From NCBI GenBank assembly GCA_951812805.1, contig CATOSZ010000001.1, positions 1,664,017 through 1,728,016 of the forward strand: a DNA stretch of 64,000 nt, read 5' to 3'. Under the pieces are notes generated by a model that was not told the DNA's origin, did no database searches, and worked only from the letters and a program-made list of their open reading frames with translations. Below are positions 45,450 to 55,227 of the stretch, piece after piece. The translations under genes and the position numbers were made by a program. This DNA comes from an uncultured Alphaproteobacteria bacterium. Its GTDB lineage: Bacteria > Pseudomonadota > Alphaproteobacteria > GCA-2731375. Position 1 is the stretch's first letter. Each line of letters begins with the position of its first letter.

Positions 45450-45800
45450 TCAGCCCGCCCGCTCCGGACGCCGGGTCAAGCGCGGGTGACGCCAGTCGAT
45501 CCCGTCCAGCATGTAGGCCAGCTGCGCCGAAGAGATCGCCACGGCGCCCCCGCCATGAGCCGCCGGCCAGACGAAGCGGCCGTGCTCCAAGCGCTTGGCA
45601 TAAAGCGACATGCCCACCCCGTCGTGCCACAGGATCTTCAACAGATCGCCCCGACGGCCCCGGAAGACAAACAGGTCACCCGCATGCGGGTCCCGGCCCA
45701 ACGCCTCCTGGACCTGCAAGGCCAGCGTGTTCATGCCGCGACGCATGTCCGTCACGCCCGAGGCCAGCCACACCCGCACATCGCCGCGAACCGGGATCAT
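45450..45800 (-). CDS. tnpB: IS66 accessory protein TnpB
   Basis: The product is 116 residues and carries the IS66 Orf2 signature: VWLASGVTDMRRGMNTLA, then LFVFRGRRGDLLKILWHDG and the LEHGRFVWP segment. It is required for transposition of IS66 elements, though its mechanism is not known. The start overlaps the tnpA stop by four bases. Confidence 0.95.
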   Translation of the reverse strand: MIPVRGDVRVWLASGVTDMRRGMNTLALQVQEALGRDPHAGDLFVFRGRRGDLLKILWHDGVGMSLYAKRLEHGRFVWPAAHGGGAVAISSAQLAYMLDGIDWRHPRLTRRPERAG

Positions 45801-46231
45801 CGCCGCGCCAGGGCCGAGAACACCCGGCCAAGCGCCGAGGCGTCCACGCCCGCGTCCACCATCACCCGCGCGCCGCAGCCGAGCTCGATCGTCATTCGCC
45901 CCGACCCGACCGACGGAGCCGGCGCCGAGGGACCCCGCTCGTCCGCCACCACGGTCACCGGAACCAGGCCGCCGGCACCGCCCAGCAAACCCTCGCGGTA
46001 GAGCTTGCGCCAGGCGAACACCTGGTTCGCGTTCACATCGTGCCGACGCGCCACCACCGATGCCGACGCGCCCGGCTCCAGGCTCTCCAGGACAATCCGA
46101 CGCTTCTCCGCCAAAGGCCAGCGACGCCGGGGCTGGGACGCCGTGCGCCTGTCGCCGGCAGGGAGATCTTCTTCGTCCACCATCAAACTCGTGCCCATCT
46201 TCAAACTCGTGGACACGAACGAAGTGCCCAC
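45797..46231 (-). CDS. tnpA: IS66 accessory protein TnpA
   Basis: The product is 144 residues. The HTH region WPLAEKRRIVLESLEPGASA and VVARRHDVNANQVFAWRKLY is the standard TnpA DNA-binding core. The start could also be the ATG giving MVDEEDLP, 16 codons downstream, since the first part repeats low-complexity residues (MGTSFVSTSLKMGTSL). It is transcribed first in the tnpABC unit. Confidence 0.9.
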   Translation of the reverse strand: MGTSFVSTSLKMGTSLMVDEEDLPAGDRRTASQPRRRWPLAEKRRIVLESLEPGASASVVARRHDVNANQVFAWRKLYREGLLGGAGGLVPVTVVADERGPSAPAPSVGSGRMTIELGCGARVMVDAGVDASALGRVFSALARR

Positions 46232-46304
46232 TTCAGAAGAGGGGAGACTCGGAAATTACCGGAGCACCGACAAGGCGGTGCTCACCGGATGCGTACGCTT
46301 CTCA

Positions 46305-46533
46305 GAGCAGGATCGAATGAACAACCAATTGAGAGGTCACATCTACCCCACATTATGTCGGACTTGGACCGTTTGGCGCTCCGTCCGAGCCAATGACGCG
46401 ATGCGCCCGACCATCAGCGAACAATGTCCGTGCGGCGGGCTCGACGTTTCGAGCCGCGGAACTGCCCGCGGCCGGGGGGCGGAGGAAGGGACGGACCGGA
46501 CGCGCGGATCCGGCGGTATCGATCGCAACGTCG
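46305..46533. other. Intergenic segment between IS66 and the peroxidase gene
   Basis: It contains the second copy of the IS66 target duplication at its left edge and nothing else I can support. The short open frames here are shadows. Confidence 0.4.
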
Positions 46534-48372
46534 TCAGGCCGGGTCCGGGTTGCCCCGACGCGGCCAGGGGAAGAAGGCATTCTCGACACCACCGACGAAT
46601 GGCTGCAGGTCGGGGAAATGGCGTCCGATCACCGTCCGCATGTTATTGGCCTCCAACCAGTCCATTCCGATCGGCGTATAGACTTCCGTTCTGAAGTCCT
46701 CGTTCAGGAAGCGGTCGCTTTTGATGCGCCGCGACGCCATCAGGATGAAGATCCGGAACGCCGTATCTGAAAATCCAAAACCCTCGGGCGGCGCTTCTGC
46801 GAGCATGCCGACCAGAGTGTCGACCCGCTCAATATCACACCGGTAGACCTTCTCTATCTTGGCTGCGAGCGCATGATCCGCCGTCAGATCTCGGAAGGAT
46901 CGTATTGGTTTCATGCCGAGGCTGCGCCGGAAGGCGTTGTAGCGCGGAACGCCGCGCTCCCGGTCGCGCATGATGTCGACGGCGGCCAGATCGATGACCG
47001 GTTCGTCGGCTTTTTCGAAGTGGCGTAGCGTATTGGGGTAGTTCCCGAGAACCATCGCACCTGGAGGGGCCAGCCCGAAGGAATAGAAAAGATTTGCCAT
47101 GCCGTATTGCTCGACGGCATCACGTGTGTGCCGGCCCTGGATCTCGGTGAAGCTCAGCCCCGCGCCCAGCACGCTGTCGTCACCGACGTCGCGGAAGGTG
47201 AACTCATCGGGGATCAGCGGGTGTAGCCGATAGACGGTGACGAATTCCTCGGTCAGGCTATAGGGCGCGCTGTGATGATGCGTTTCTGAAGCAGGAATGC
47301 CGAACGAGATCTCCTTGTCGCCGAACGCCAGATCGGTGAGGTTGCGCAGCAGATCGTTCGCAATGCCGGCCCAGTTGGCGTTCATGGCAATCTTCAGCGC
47401 CGGGTGCCGCAGGATCGCGGGAGTCCACTCGATGGTGTGGATCTTGACGATCAGGGCGGAATTGACGAGCCGCGCCGTCTGGAAGAGCATCTCGTCCGAC
47501 CATCCGGGATAGATAGCTTTCAGTGCGTCGCAGATTGCATTGTGCTCCCGTGCAAAGAGAGTGTGCAGCAGGCTCAGTCCTACCCAGTAGTTGTCGTTGA
47601 AACCAGTGAGATCGATGCCCTCGGCCTCGGGGTCGAGCGGCAGCAGCCCGCCGTCGCAAATCCGGAGTTTTCCGTCCGTCCGGCTGCGCAGACGCATCTG
47701 TTGCCGCTCGTCCGGACCGTAGAGCTGCGTCGCGTCCCACCAATGAGGATGCTGATTGACGAACGTCGGCACGCCGTCCAGGCCCGCCTCCGGCGGCGTC
47801 GGGTCCGGCGGCGTGCGAGGAATGCGCATCGGGTCCTCGTGCCAGTCGTCGTTTTCGATCAGCGACACCGCGAAGGGATCTTCCGTGACCGGCTTGCCAT
47901 GGAAGAACCAGTCGTGGTTCTCGAATTGGATCCAGGCGGCGGCCAACATGTTGAGGCCGGTCACGGGCTTGAACTCATCGCGTGCCAGCAGCTCGGCGCT
48001 CACCTCCCGCGGGCTGGGCTCCAGCAGCGACGGTCCCTGTTCCGGCTTCAGATCGCGAAGTGGCACATTGCGCCCGAACCGCGTGCCCTTGGCGCCCATG
48101 AGCGGATGATCGAGATCGGTGTAGGAGCCGTCAGGCGAACGGCTCGTCCGGTACTGCGGCTTCCAGGGCAGTGGCGCCTCACGTCCGTAGCCGGTGTCGT
48201 GCAGGTTCTCCTCGCGGTAGCGCTCGCGAAAGGCGACGAGATTGAAGACGGCGAGGTAGCCGGGTAGCCGGTGCCAGGGAACGACCAGATTCACCAGCCG
48301 GTAGATTCCTCGGACAAGTCGCAGACGAAACGGAGTCCGGTAGCGAAACGGGATCCTGGTGGCATTCATCAT
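46534..48372 (-). CDS. Animal-type haem peroxidase, alpha-dioxygenase/cyclooxygenase-like
   Basis: The product is 612 residues from ATG 48372, with a GAGGAGA ribosome-binding site. The distal His lies in QFENHDWFFHG (about residue 158). The helix LSLLHTLFAREHNAICD, TIEWTPAIL and FVTVYRLHPLIPDEF follow. The YRLH segment equals the Tyr-x-x-His (catalytic Tyr and proximal His) of alpha-dioxygenases and cyclooxygenases. Such enzymes oxygenate fatty acids by a tyrosyl radical. There is no signal peptide; the N-terminal Arg-rich amphipathic stretch (RTPFRLRLVRGIYRLVNLVV) may bind membrane. The upstream gene is 78 bases away on the same strand. Confidence 0.87.
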   Translation of the reverse strand: MMNATRIPFRYRTPFRLRLVRGIYRLVNLVVPWHRLPGYLAVFNLVAFRERYREENLHDTGYGREAPLPWKPQYRTSRSPDGSYTDLDHPLMGAKGTRFGRNVPLRDLKPEQGPSLLEPSPREVSAELLARDEFKPVTGLNMLAAAWIQFENHDWFFHGKPVTEDPFAVSLIENDDWHEDPMRIPRTPPDPTPPEAGLDGVPTFVNQHPHWWDATQLYGPDERQQMRLRSRTDGKLRICDGGLLPLDPEAEGIDLTGFNDNYWVGLSLLHTLFAREHNAICDALKAIYPGWSDEMLFQTARLVNSALIVKIHTIEWTPAILRHPALKIAMNANWAGIANDLLRNLTDLAFGDKEISFGIPASETHHHSAPYSLTEEFVTVYRLHPLIPDEFTFRDVGDDSVLGAGLSFTEIQGRHTRDAVEQYGMANLFYSFGLAPPGAMVLGNYPNTLRHFEKADEPVIDLAAVDIMRDRERGVPRYNAFRRSLGMKPIRSFRDLTADHALAAKIEKVYRCDIERVDTLVGMLAEAPPEGFGFSDTAFRIFILMASRRIKSDRFLNEDFRTEVYTPIGMDWLEANNMRTVIGRHFPDLQPFVGGVENAFFPWPRRGNPDPA

Positions 48373-48450
48373 CTTCTCCTCGCCGAATCCTCAACTCGCG
48401 GTGGGGCCGGGCGGCGAAAGGGCAATGCCCCTCCCCGCCCGGCGACCGGT

Positions 48451-50247
48451 TCAGGACTTCGGCTCGAGCACACTGATCCTGCCTTCCAGTGCGATCAGGG
48501 CCTCATTCTGCTTCTGCAGCCCCGCATCGAACGCCGCCTTGAAACGCTTGCCTTCGAGCACGGCGGCCCCGCCTTCCTTCGCCTTGCCGTCGCGCCTCAA
48601 TTGCAACACGTCGGTGGGCTGGCCCAAGGCCTTTAGACGCTCGATTTCGGCGTCGAAGTCGTTGATCGACGTATCGATCGTGCTGGCGAGAGGCCCGAGC
48701 GCCTTCAGCCCCCCTTTTCCGTCCGAACCTTTAACGGCACGATCGAAAAGGCCCGCGATCTTGGCCTTGATCGCGGCAAGTTCGCTCGCCAGCGTCTTCG
48801 CCGGATCCTTGCTGGTATCCAGCTTGGCGAGCCGCTTCTCCAGATCGGCGACCGTTCTCCCCGCCTCGCCATTGGCGCTCTCGACCTGTCCCTTCAGCTG
48901 CGAGACCTGGCCCTTGTAGGACGTCTTGACCTCTTTCTTGCTCGCCGGCTTCGGACAGACGATTCTCACTTGCTTGCGAGCCTCGCCGATCCGAGTCCAG
49001 ACCGTCAGCGTCCGCGTCTCGTTGCCGCCCGAGATCTGGCCGGCCAACGTGCGCAGATCGAATTGCGCGACCACGCCACCCATGTCGGGCAGTACGTTGT
49101 ACTCACCGTCCTTTGCGGCGATTCCGGCAAGAAACACACGTGGTTCCCGCCACAGCTCGCTGCCCTGGATCAAAAGCGGGACATTGTCGCCGCAGTTGCG
49201 GATGGTCGACGGCTCGACATGGTCGATGCGGGTTTGCACTTGCTGGCCATAGCCCAGCCGGTCGAAGAGCAGGCTGGTAAAGCCGTCCAGATCGGCCATG
49301 TTGCGTGGCAGATTGACGACGATGTCGGTCGACTTGCCGATGCCTCCGTCTTCCCCCGACCCCTCCTTCCTGTTGAGCGAGGCGCCGTCCGCGAATTTCA
49401 GATGCGCGAGTTTACCGGCCCAGGTGGTTTCTACCGCAAGCCGCATCCGGGGCCACCACGCCGGCACCGACAGATCGGTGGTGACGATACGGTCCATCGC
49501 CGTCTGCCGCAGTGCCAGTTGTTTCGCCTTCGAGTCGACGGAGACCTCGGGACCGAACAGCCATCCGAAAGCCGCGCCCTCGACACCGTTCGTCACCGCC
49601 GGATCCCGTCCGGCGAAGCCGATGACTCGCGGCACGCGCTCCAGCGCGTCGATCGAGCCCGACGCCGCCTTCAGATAGTTGACGCTGCCGGTCAGGTTCA
49701 GCCCCGACTGCGGCACCGTCGCGGCGAGACCAAGCGAGAGTTGCATGGCGCGCGCCGCCCGCTGCAGGGTGGAAATGCGCTGCGCCTCGTCCGTCGGCGT
49801 CACAGCGAAGGCAAAGCTGTGGCCTTTCCCGCCAGCCTCGCCTACCGTGGCTCCGGAGCACGCTTTCTCCACATCCTTGTTCTCCTTGTTCTTATCTCCT
49901 GCCAGCAATGTCGTACAGAACTGCGTGTCGATCCGCCGCCCAGCCTGCCGAGCACCACGTAAAACTTCGTCGTCTAGCAGTCGCGTAGCATTGCTGGCCG
50001 CCGCATCGTACAGCTTGAGCAGTTTGAGCGCCGATTTGATTTCGTCGCTCTCCAATTCCGGGCGCTCGCCCAATGCCCGATGCGCCGACGCGATAGTTGG
50101 GGCAATGCTGATCAACTGTATGGCCTTTGCAATGACTTCCTCGTGCGAATAGGACACACAGGCCTCAGGTGACAGCATTTCTTTTACTCTTAGATCTTTC
50201 AGATGACTCCGCTCAGAATCTGTCAGTTCGTTGACAGCCTTATTATC
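48451..50247 (-). CDS. Hypothetical protein upstream of the peroxidase, 5' end probably cut by an IS66-like remnant
   Basis: About 598 codons are open from the IS boundary at about 50247; ATG 50178 (MLSPEACVSY) is a usable start but lacks a good ribosome-binding site. The first part is helical, the middle contains beta-type segments (VPLLIQGSELWREPRVFLAG), and the C-terminal 130 residues form a coiled coil (VSQLKGQVESANGEAGRTV, LEKRLAKLD). I see no enzyme motif and no recognised family. Cys residues (FCTTLL, KACSGAT, IRNCGDN, IVCPKP) suggest export, but the signal would be in the missing part. It is probably co-transcribed with the peroxidase gene. Confidence 0.55.
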   Translation of the reverse strand, partial: DNKAVNELTDSERSHLKDLRVKEMLSPEACVSYSHEEVIAKAIQLISIAPTIASAHRALGERPELESDEIKSALKLLKLYDAAASNATRLLDDEVLRGARQAGRRIDTQFCTTLLAGDKNKENKDVEKACSGATVGEAGGKGHSFAFAVTPTDEAQRISTLQRAARAMQLSLGLAATVPQSGLNLTGSVNYLKAASGSIDALERVPRVIGFAGRDPAVTNGVEGAAFGWLFGPEVSVDSKAKQLALRQTAMDRIVTTDLSVPAWWPRMRLAVETTWAGKLAHLKFADGASLNRKEGSGEDGGIGKSTDIVVNLPRNMADLDGFTSLLFDRLGYGQQVQTRIDHVEPSTIRNCGDNVPLLIQGSELWREPRVFLAGIAAKDGEYNVLPDMGGVVAQFDLRTLAGQISGGNETRTLTVWTRIGEARKQVRIVCPKPASKKEVKTSYKGQVSQLKGQVESANGEAGRTVADLEKRLAKLDTSKDPAKTLASELAAIKAKIAGLFDRAVKGSDGKGGLKALGPLASTIDTSINDFDAEIERLKALGQPTDVLQLRRDGKAKEGGAAVLEGKRFKAAFDAGLQKQNEALIALEGRISVLEPKS

Positions 50248-50842
50248 GTAACAGGGGCAAAACCCCGGGCGGTCAAGCCATTTCGATGCAGCGTTGTCTG
50301 ACGAGGATCGGCAGTGGGGGCACGGGTGGGGCGCCGGGGACCTTGAGGCGGTCGCCGAGATAATCCCAGAAGGAGAGGCCAAGTTTCTGGCAGGTCTTGT
50401 AGAGGCCGAGGAATGTGTCTCGGGCCTGCTTGCCGTCCTCGGAGCGTGTGCCGCCGGAGAATTTTCGCCTTGTGACCATGGCGCGGATGTCGCGTTCCGC
50501 GCCGTTGGTGTTGAGCGGGACCTCCGGGCGGTCGAGGACGACGAGCAGTTCGTCGCGGTTGGCATGCAGGCGAGCCAGGAGCCGGTCGAGGCGGAGGAAT
50601 CCGGTCTTGGTCGCGAAGAGCGCATCGAAGCGGCATGCCAGGTGGGCCCGCCGTCCTGGCGCCGGCCTTTCGCGATAGGCTTTGAGATCGGCGTAGAGTT
50701 GCCAGAGCCGTGCCTGGATGTGTTCCTTCTCGCGCCGCTGGCTCCGGGAGAAGGTCATCAGCTTGTGGATCAAGCGCTCCGCATGGACCCAGCAGAGCGC
50801 GTGGCGGCCGACGTTGAACTGGCCAGCATCGTCACTCAGGAC
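50248..50842 (-). pseudogene. IS66-like transposase, C-terminal fragment
   Basis: The frame ends at 50273 and enters from IS21 copy A, which removed the N-terminal part. The remaining 190 or so residues include SDDAGQFNVGRHALCWVHAE (second catalytic Asp region) and NTNGAERDIRAMVTRRKFSG with the final Glu, as in IS66 transposases. The outer boundary at 50248 reads GTAACAGGGGC inward, an IS66-like GTAA end. It is a different lineage from the intact IS66 at 43757. Confidence 0.75.
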
Positions 50843-50912
50843 TGTCAATCAGCATTTAATTCTGACCCCCTATCGGCGTGCAAAATTGACCCCCCCCCCT
50901 TGCTTCGACGGA

Positions 50913-51019
50913 GGTTGTCCCGGTAGTCCACGGGAGGGCCCCGCGCGGCTTCGTGTAGCGCTTTGCGTTACGCGGAGCGAAGCCGCGTGGGAGGGGCCTG
51001 TGGGCCCACCGGGACAACC
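50913..51019. repeat. Long imperfect hairpin in IS21 copy A leader
   Basis: It is the same structure as at 3326-3432 and 15547-15653. Confidence 0.7.
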
Positions 51020-51412
51020 GGGCCGGCGGCGGAACGTGGGGATCAGGTGGGGTTCTTGAAGTGGCAATGAGCTTTTGAAGTAGTGTCCAGACTGTTCTGC
51101 AAGTTTGTCATGGCTGCCGATGAGGGCCACCGGCATGCCTGGCGCGGAGATTTCGATTGCTCGGAGCGCCAGGCATGCCGAGCCGCCGTCAGGCGGCTTT
51201 CTGGATGCGTTCGCTTTTGCTCTCCTTGAGATGGATCATGTTGAGCTAGCGGTTGGCATCCAGCCAGTCCTCATGGATTTCGATCGCGAGAGCCCGGACC
51301 AACCGGAGGCAGCTCATCCACCCCATCGGCCCGGACTTGTGCCCCAGCTACGAAACCCCTTTTGCAGAACAATCTGTACAGGACCCGTTTTGATTTGCCC
51401 GCCTTTGCGATG

Positions 51413-51461
51413 AAAGCCCCCAGGCTGATTGGCTCCATATAGCGGATCAGCCTGGGGCTTT
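51413..51461 (-). terminator. Hairpin downstream of istB (copy A)
   Basis: The same stem as in the other IS21 copies lies 13 bases beyond the istB stop. Confidence 0.6.
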
Positions 51462-51474
51462 GCTTACAGGGCGG

Positions 51475-52206
51475 CTACTTTTGTCGTCGCTGTTTGCTTT
51501 GTGCGAAGCGGTAAGACATGTTGCCTGTTTCGATGATTGCGCAGTGATGCGTTACACGATCCAGCAACGCGGTTGTCATTTTTGCATCTCCGAAGACGGA
51601 GACCCATTCCCCGAACTCCAGATTGGTGGTGATGATGACGCTGGTCTTCTCATAGAGTTTGCTGATCAGGTGGAACAAGAGCGCACCGCCGGATTTGGGG
51701 AATGGGATATAGCCCAGTTCGTCGATGATGACGCAATCCATGGCCGTCAGTTGCCGGATGATCTTGCCGGCGTTGCCTTCGGCCTGTTCCTTGATCAGCG
51801 CATTGATCAGATCGACGGCGTTGAAGAAACGGACCTTCTTTCCCTGATTGATCAACAGCGTCCCCAGAGCAATGGCGATGTGGGTTTTGCCCGTACCGGT
51901 TCCGCCCACCAGAATGAGGTTGTGGGCCTCCTGGGTGAACTGCCCTGAGCAGAAGGGGTCGATTTGCGCTTGGGTGACGGCGGCTAGGCCGTAATCGAAA
52001 GTGGCGAAGTCCTTATGGTGGGGGAACTTCGAGGCCCGCATTTGGTGCTGGATAGAGCGCACCCGGCGCTCTACAGTCTCGGCGTCGATCAGTTGCTTTA
52101 TCGCAGTGGTCAGACTTGGCGGCTTGCGCGCGGCCAGCAAAGCTTCGGCGCAAGCCGCCATTCCATACAGCCTCAGGGCGATCAGTTGGTCTATCAAAGC
52201 TTTCAT
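51475..52206 (-). CDS. istB: IS21-type helper ATPase IstB (copy A)
   Basis: The product is 243 residues from ATG 52206, overlapping the istA stop; another in-frame ATG lies 24 bases upstream. Walker [12 protein letters not shown], Walker [11 protein letters not shown] and the arginine-rich C-terminus ([12 protein letters not shown]) are all present. It is identical to copy B. Confidence 0.94.
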   Translation of the reverse strand: MKALIDQLIALRLYGMAACAEALLAARKPPSLTTAIKQLIDAETVERRVRSIQHQMRASKFPHHKDFATFDYGLAAVTQAQIDPFCSGQFTQEAHNLILVGGTGTGKTHIAIALGTLLINQGKKVRFFNAVDLINALIKEQAEGNAGKIIRQLTAMDCVIIDELGYIPFPKSGGALLFHLISKLYEKTSVIITTNLEFGEWVSVFGDAKMTTALLDRVTHHCAIIETGNMSYRFAQSKQRRQK

Positions 52207-53729
52207 GCGACGGCCTCCCCGGCAACGCACAGCGTCTCATAGCGCTTGCAGTCCGCTTCGGGCCGCAAGGTCAGTTGCGGATAGGCGTGGCTCTCGCCCC
52301 ATGGCGCGATGACCGGCTCCACCAGTTGGTTGATCAGATTGATGATGGCCGGAAGGCGCAGCGTGTTCTGCTCCACGGCCAGTTCACAGGCTATCTCGAC
52401 CACCTCGATCCCGTGATCCTGGGCCAGCAGGAGCAGATCGACAAACTCCCGGTCCCCGCCTTTGCCGGCCATGTAATGCGCCCTGACCCGGTGCATCGCC
52501 TCAGGCAATTGCCAACCCACAAAGGGCGCGCCATCTCTCAGCGCGCCGGGCTTGCGGTCGAGTAGGGGCAGGTAATGCCAGGGCTCGAAATAGCTGGCGT
52601 TGCGGGTAAAGCGGCGCTTGTGCTCGGCAATCACATTCTGCCCTGACACAACCACGATCCGGTCCGCATAGGCGCGCAGAGAGACAAGCTCCCCGGCGAA
52701 CCGGGAGGGGACGCTATAGCGATTGGTGGCATATTGGACCAGACAGGTAGAGCGGACACGAGCGGCCTTCTCAACATAGCCGTCAAAAGCCCGGCCCAGG
52801 GGACGCAGTTCGGCGCACTCGTCTGCGAACACGTCCGAGATCTTGCGATCCGATTGTTCGGGGTGGGCGCGATTCGCCAATTCCTCGCAGCGCAGACGCA
52901 ACCAGCCGTTCAGCGCATCCAGATCGTCAAAGGCGGGCTTGGGCGCAAACAGCTGTCCCCGCAGGAACCCAACCTGGTTCTCAATCTGACCCTTCTCCCA
53001 CCCCGCCGCGGGTGTGCAAGCAACCGGTTCCATCACATAGTGGTTCATCAACGCCAGAAAGCGCGGATGGAACACACGGTCCTTAGAGCGCGAAACATAG
53101 GTTACCATCGTCTTGGGGTTGTCGATGATCACCCGGCGCGGTACGCCGCCATAGAAAGACATCGCCCGTGCAAAGGCGTCCAGCACCATCTCCTGAGATT
53201 CGCTGGGATAGGCAACAACAAAGGGCTTGCGGCTATGACATAGGCGGAAGTGGGCAACCTTTACCTTCTGCTCGACACCGCCCAGGACAGCGTATTCCGT
53301 GCTCCAGTCAAACTGGAGCGCGTCACCTGCCGTAAAGTGCAACGGAATGAACGCATCCCCCGATCCGGCGCCAGAACGCTTCAGGTCGCGGACAAACCTC
53401 TGAACCGTCGAGTAGGATCCGCTATAGCCTTCCGACACAAGCTGCTCATAAAGCTTCTTGGCCGTCCGGCGCTCACGGCGCGGGCGCCCCAGGTCCTGCT
53501 CAAAGAGCGCCCGAAGCCGGCTGGCGAAGCCATCGCTAAGCTTACGCCGGACGGGTGAAACGCGCCGCTGATAGCTCGGTGGATCGCCGTCCTTCAGATA
53601 CTTCTTAATCGTGTTCCGCGACAAACCAGTCTGACGAGATACAGATCGGATACTCCGACCCTCCCGTAATATCCAACGTCGGATCTTCAATACGCTTTCC
53701 ATCAATACCACCTGCTCTTTCCTCCGCAC
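52203..53729 (-). CDS. istA: IS21-type DDE transposase IstA (copy A)
   Basis: The product is full length at 508 residues, with the HTH at residues 25-45 and DDE residues in [17 protein letters not shown] and GQIENQV. It is identical to IstA of copies B and C. This is the only copy in the window where both genes and both IS ends are undisturbed, so it is the likeliest to be mobile. Confidence 0.94.
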   Translation of the reverse strand: MRRKEQVVLMESVLKIRRWILREGRSIRSVSRQTGLSRNTIKKYLKDGDPPSYQRRVSPVRRKLSDGFASRLRALFEQDLGRPRRERRTAKKLYEQLVSEGYSGSYSTVQRFVRDLKRSGAGSGDAFIPLHFTAGDALQFDWSTEYAVLGGVEQKVKVAHFRLCHSRKPFVVAYPSESQEMVLDAFARAMSFYGGVPRRVIIDNPKTMVTYVSRSKDRVFHPRFLALMNHYVMEPVACTPAAGWEKGQIENQVGFLRGQLFAPKPAFDDLDALNGWLRLRCEELANRAHPEQSDRKISDVFADECAELRPLGRAFDGYVEKAARVRSTCLVQYATNRYSVPSRFAGELVSLRAYADRIVVVSGQNVIAEHKRRFTRNASYFEPWHYLPLLDRKPGALRDGAPFVGWQLPEAMHRVRAHYMAGKGGDREFVDLLLLAQDHGIEVVEIACELAVEQNTLRLPAIINLINQLVEPVIAPWGESHAYPQLTLRPEADCKRYETLCVAGEAVA

Positions 53730-53952
53730 TGTTCCGTGCGGATGCTAGCGTTCCAGGTGGGTCAATTCTTACCGCTCATAACCCACCAAAGTGGGTCAGT
53801 TTTGCATGCCGATTCACACCCTAAGCGCCTCCAGCGCGTGCAGTCGTGATTGGCGCCCATTTCCGTGAGTTCGGCGTCAGCTGATCGGCGATTTCGCTGC
53901 ACGTGAAGGGGACGTATGCGACACTCCCGGGGTTCGCAGGAAAGGGAGCGGG

Positions 53953-55167
53953 ATGGATCGACGGATCGTTGTCATCGGCGGCGGGGTCGTCGGCTGTAGC
54001 GTCGCCTGGCATCTGGCGAGCCGCCAACTCGGCGCGGTGACGCTGGTCGAGAAGGAGAGCCTGGGGGCCGGGACGACCTGGCATTCGGCCGGCAACGTCA
54101 CCTGGAAGCCCGGCGGCGACCGTGACGCGGAGGTGCTTTACCTGCTCGACACCGTCGAGGGGTTGGCGCGCGAGGGCGAGCAATCGATTGGCTGGTTGCG
54201 CACCGGGCGGATGTTCCTGGCCCGCGACGAGGAGGTTCTCGCACCGCTCCGCGACATGGCCGACGCGGCGCGGGCGCGCGGGTTCGAGACCGAGATGTTG
54301 ACGCCCGAGGCGGCGGCCGGGCGACATCCCTTGTTGAGCCCTGCGCACCTCGCCGGGGTCTGGCTCAACGGCACATCCGGGCGGCTCGACCCGGCCGGAC
54401 TGACGGCGGCCTATGCCCGGGCCGCCCGCCGGCACGGCGTCGAGATCGTCGAAAACTGCCGCGTCGACGGTATCGCGGCCGAGGGTGGTCGCGTGCAGGC
54501 CGTCCGGACCGACGCCGGGGACCTGCCGGCGGACGTCGTGGTGGTCTGTTCGGGTCTCTGGTCGCGCGATCTGCTGGCCCCGCTCGACGTGGCGCTCGCG
54601 CAATGGGGCTGCGAGCATTTCTACGTCATCGCCGAGCCGGGGGAGCGCATCGCGCGGGAGACGCCGTCCTTCGTCTCACCCGCGGACCTGCTCTATGGGC
54701 GCGAAGACGTCGGCAACTTCCTCTTCGGCTGCTTCGACGAGGCGGCGGTGACCCTGGAACCGGGCGCCTTGCCGGATCCCTTCGCCTTCACCCTGCTGGA
54801 CGCCAACTGGGACAAGTTCGCGCCCTACTTCGAGAAGATCCTCGATTTCTTCCCCGCGCTGGAGGAGGCGCCGATCCGCCGCTTCGTCAACGGCCCGGAA
54901 AGCTTCACGCCGGACGGCCATCCGCTCATCGGCGGGGTCGGTTCGATCGACGGCCTCTATGTCGCGACGGGCATGAACTCCCACGGCGTCACGATCTCGG
55001 CGGCGGCGGGACACAACATCGCCGACCTCATCGCCGGGGTGCCGCCGCGCTTCGATGCCGTCGACTACGACCCCGGACGTTTCGGCGCGCGGGCCGGCGA
55101 CGTTGCCTGGCTGCGCGCCACGGTCGCCGATGCGCCGAGCGGTTCCTACCGGGAGAGCAATCTTTAG
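53953..55167 (+). CDS. FAD-dependent oxidoreductase, sarcosine/dimethylglycine dehydrogenase-like
   Basis: The product is 404 residues from ATG 53953 with GGGAGCGGG upstream. The FAD motif RIVVIGGGVVGCSVAWHLA is at the N-terminus, followed by LVEKESLGAGTTWHSAGN; the TTWHSAG sequence is characteristic of dimethylglycine/sarcosine dehydrogenases and their relatives, where the His carries or contacts FAD. ESFTPDGHPLIGGV and the C-terminal YVATGMNSHGVTISA complete the fold. It lacks the folate-binding C-terminal half of DMGDH, so it is the oxidase part only. N-demethylation of a small amine is likely. It begins 134 bases after the IS21 end. Confidence 0.87.
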   Translation: MDRRIVVIGGGVVGCSVAWHLASRQLGAVTLVEKESLGAGTTWHSAGNVTWKPGGDRDAEVLYLLDTVEGLAREGEQSIGWLRTGRMFLARDEEVLAPLRDMADAARARGFETEMLTPEAAAGRHPLLSPAHLAGVWLNGTSGRLDPAGLTAAYARAARRHGVEIVENCRVDGIAAEGGRVQAVRTDAGDLPADVVVVCSGLWSRDLLAPLDVALAQWGCEHFYVIAEPGERIARETPSFVSPADLLYGREDVGNFLFGCFDEAAVTLEPGALPDPFAFTLLDANWDKFAPYFEKILDFFPALEEAPIRRFVNGPESFTPDGHPLIGGVGSIDGLYVATGMNSHGVTISAAAGHNIADLIAGVPPRFDAVDYDPGRFGARAGDVAWLRATVADAPSGSYRESNL

Positions 55168-55189
55168 TTCGGATCAAGTTTGATCCGAA
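55168..55189 (+). terminator. Hairpin after the oxidoreductase gene
   Basis: TTCGGATCA pairs with TGATCCGAA, starting at the base after the TAG stop. No T tract follows, so its role as terminator is tentative. Confidence 0.4.
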
Positions 55190-55227
55190 GTGGCCGGGGA
55201 TCAAGCCAAATAATCTTTAGCCGAACC

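Larger units (their letters stand above)
43757..46296 (-). mobile_element. IS66-family element, intact
   Basis: The inverted ends start GTACGCATCCGG. The eight bases GCTTCTCA occur at 43749-43756 and 46297-46304, which is the 8-base duplication expected of IS66. Length is 2540 bp and the three genes tnpA, tnpB and tnpC are full length. Confidence 0.95.
50843..53818 (-). mobile_element. IS21-family element copy A, uninterrupted
   Basis: It is 2976 bp with termini TGTCAATCAGC and GCCGATTCACA. Repeats TTCTGACCC/AAATTGACCC at the left and AACTGACCCAC/GAATTGACCCAC at the right are the likely transposase sites. istA and istB are full length, so it is the reference copy for this window. The flanks (left CTCAGGAC, right CCCTAAGC) share no target duplication. 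Confidence 0.95.

Noticed and set aside
53821..54618. 265-codon minus-strand frame near the IS21 copy A right end
   Set aside because: Overlaps the sarcosine dehydrogenase-like gene antisense and has no motif.
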